Assembly: GCA_015039465.1 (NCBI GenBank)
Contig: MU130035.1
Coordinates: forward strand, 90,272-111,442
DNA: 21,171 nt
Direction of reading: 5' to 3'
Source: Phlegmacium glaucopus
Lineage: Eukaryota > Basidiomycota > Agaricomycetes > Agaricales > Cortinariaceae
The notes below the pieces were generated by a model that was given only the letters and a program-made list of their open reading frames with translations, made no database searches and was not told where the DNA came from. This document shows positions 19,323 to 21,171 of the stretch, one piece after another (positions within the stretch are counted from its first letter, which is position 1; each line of letters starts with the position of its first letter). A program made the translations under genes and the position numbers.

Positions 19323-20933
19323 ATGCCATCTCAGTCGCTTTACAACGGGGCCTCATCCTCATTAAGGTGAGTATTCCTTTTTGTAGCCGACCTACGCCTA
19401 TTGATACACATTTCAAAAGCACCCCAGTCGCTCCCCATGCAGTTGCCACTTCATTCCATTTCCATCAGAAGGTCTTGGAGGGGCTGAAGCTCTCCAGCTA
19501 TGTCTCTGATGATGAAGAATTGTCAGACCTGTCAGATTTGTCTGACTCTGACTGGGAGACCAAAGAGCTATGGAGTGGACCCTCAGGTGAAATTTCAAGA
19601 GAGACCCAACCCCCAATACCCCAGGGAAGTGGTATCATTCTTAGCAGAGCAGAAAAGAGGAAAGCACGCTGTAAGGAGAAGTCCAAGAGAAATAACAAAA
19701 AAAGAAAGACCAAGGCGCAGCACGAGTACAGAGAAGACAGCAAAATCACCACGAAACATACTCGAAATGCGAATGCCACCGCCTCCAACTACAATGCCTC
19801 CAACTTTGGTATCGCATCCACCGGATATATAGGCAAGCGTGCGAAGGAGCAGCCAGTGGCGTATGCGCTTGGTGAGATGGTAGGGGAGGACTCAAAGTTC
19901 AACTTTGAATTGAAGAAATGGGATGGCAGGTTAGTCACTATATACTCAGAATACAAATGTGATTTATATTTTTATTCAAATTTCAAGAGTCACCATTCCC
20001 TTGCTTGACCAGGAGGGCAGAATAATTGCAGTTTGTGTTGGGTTTCCAGAGGAGGATGATGCCTGGCCAGATGTCCAGCTTCAAGCTGCAGACTGTCTGG
20101 ACAAAGCAAGGAGGCTTCTACATTTTAAGAAGAAGGAGCAGACCAATCGGAGAGGAACCTTCCTTGCATTGGCTGTAGGCATATCTCATGGGGGTGGGCA
20201 AACCCATCCCAAAATTCTCACACAGGATCTGCGCAATAAAACGATCCTAGACAATATTATGAAGGAACCTGCCTTTTCAAGGTTATCAGGCTTCACTTCA
20301 AGTAAGTCTCACCGCTACTTCTAATTAAAAGTTGATGTCTAACAAATCTACATTCCAGAGGCGTTTTCTACCTGGGCGCCAAAATTACACGCCTATGAAA
20401 GCAAGTGTCTGGACAGCCTCATTGAGGAGGATGAAAGAAGAAGGATGGATGGCACCCACCCCCATCCAGAAGATCAAAAACTGCAGAGAAATTGGCCAAC
20501 AACTCCTTGGGCTTGCGCAACGTTCAACTTTGGACGCCAAACAGTATGTTTCAGACATGCTGACTATGGAAACCTCGCCTTTGGATGGTGCTCCATTTCC
20601 GCTTTGGGAGAATTCGACCATCAGAAAGGGGGTCATTTGATTTTCTGGGATCTTGAGCTGGTTGTAGAGTTTCCCCCTGGATCCACCATTATGATACCTT
20701 CCAGTGCTATCCATCATTCCAACACTACCATCCAGCCAGAGGAGTGTCGTTACTCATTTACCCAGTACAGTGCAGGTGGGTTATTTAGATGGGTAGAGAA
20801 TGGGTTTAAGAAGGTGGCTGACTATATGAAGGGCTTGTCCCCTGAGGAGCAGGCTGATGTGCTAGAGCAATATTCACATCAGTTAGATTTTGGCCTTTCT
20901 TTGTATTCCACTCATGATGAAATTATCAAGTAA
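19323..20933 (+). CDS. 2-oxoglutarate/Fe(II) dioxygenase, TET/JBP-like
   Basis: Exons 19323-19366, 19420-19929, 19988-20301 and 20359-20933 (introns 53, 58 and 57 nt; donors GTGAGT, GTTAGT, GTAAGT) give 480 codons plus stop with exact frame. The N-terminus has an acidic Ser/Asp stretch (residues 43-60) and a strongly basic nuclear-localisation-like segment (about 91-115). The catalytic core carries H356-A-D358 (FRHADYGNLAFGW), a GGHLIFWDLELVVEFPPGS strand pair, a distal His at 408 or 409 (IPSSAIHHSN) and R420 in RYSFTQYSAGGLF, as expected for two-His-one-Asp iron and 2OG binding. The HxD...GG...H...R spacing resembles TET/JBP enzymes, which oxidise 5-methylcytosine or thymine and are expanded in mushrooms; whether this one acts on DNA is inference. 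An alternative 3' end would splice from 20930 to an open frame beginning near 21041. Confidence 0.75.
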
Positions 20934-21171
20934 GGTAAATATATTCTAGTGAATCTAGCTACTATACCAGTAGCTTAGCTTCATCATTTGTATATGACTT
21001 GATATCCATGCCTGTTTTTTTTACTCCTTCATGGAAAGAGAAGCTGGAAGAATGTCCAAGAAAGGGCAGGATGGATCCTGGATTCCTTTATGATGGATTC
21101 AGGTCAGTGCAGCACCAACTCAACAGGGCCCAGTCCAGACTCCTCTTTCAGTTACCTGCTAAACCACCTGC
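20934..21171 (+). other. Right edge: possible further exon
   Basis: From about 21041 to the right edge one plus-strand frame is open (starts near SWKNVQERAGWILDSFMMDS). A donor GTAAGG at 20930 and an acceptor ending at 21040 would fuse it in frame to the dioxygenase, but the intron would be 111 nt, longer than every other intron here. The alternative is that it belongs to a neighbouring gene. Confidence 0.3.

Noticed and set aside
1..21171. tRNA, rRNA genes and CRISPR arrays
   Set aside because: No cloverleaf-like GTTCGA loop with matching arms, no rRNA-like sequence and no regularly spaced short repeats were seen.

Overview
The window looks like a transposon-rich accessory region of a filamentous basidiomycete (probably an agaricomycete). 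Genes are broken by many short introns, most of 42-77 nt, with GTRAGN-type donors. Their conceptual products (Ulp1-type protease, sirtuin, BAH-PHD protein, 2OG-Fe dioxygenase) fit such genomes, and Helitron-type helicase remnants are present. All exon joins below were made by eye from splice signals and reading-frame continuity. I saw no rRNA, tRNA or CRISPR array.

Layout, left to right: an unrecognised multi-exon gene on the minus strand, running off the left edge (1-1084); a Ulp1/SENP-type SUMO protease gene on minus (1997-5119) with an intact catalytic domain but in-frame stops near its 5' end; a Sir2-family deacetylase on plus (6122-7194); an AT-hook protein on minus (7394-9463); a BAH-PHD chromatin-reader-like protein on minus (9901-11124); degenerate exon-sized tandem repeats (about 11373-11860); a very large gene of unknown family on plus (about 11980-16781, at least 1,400 codons); two decayed Helitron helicase C-termini on minus (16796-17138 and 18235-18545) with scraps of what may be a host gene; and a 2-oxoglutarate/Fe(II) dioxygenase resembling the TET/JBP group on plus (19323-20933).

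Five of the seven genes have products whose families act on chromatin, SUMO or nucleic-acid bases. A roughly 30-bp element built on an E-box-like core plus TTTGGAAAG occurs four times. Three copies lie 200-400 bp upstream of inferred start codons (left-edge gene, Ulp1 gene, dioxygenase gene), each on the strand opposite to the gene. This suggests co-regulation or spread of one promoter cassette. Two long direct repeats carrying this element flank the Ulp1 gene.

Several otherwise coherent reading frames are broken by in-frame TGA codons while the surrounding DNA is poor in CpG. This fits loss of methylated CpG (CGA to TGA), and CpG density steps up sharply inside one exon near 13,925. The sirtuin, BAH-PHD and dioxygenase genes are intact in my models.
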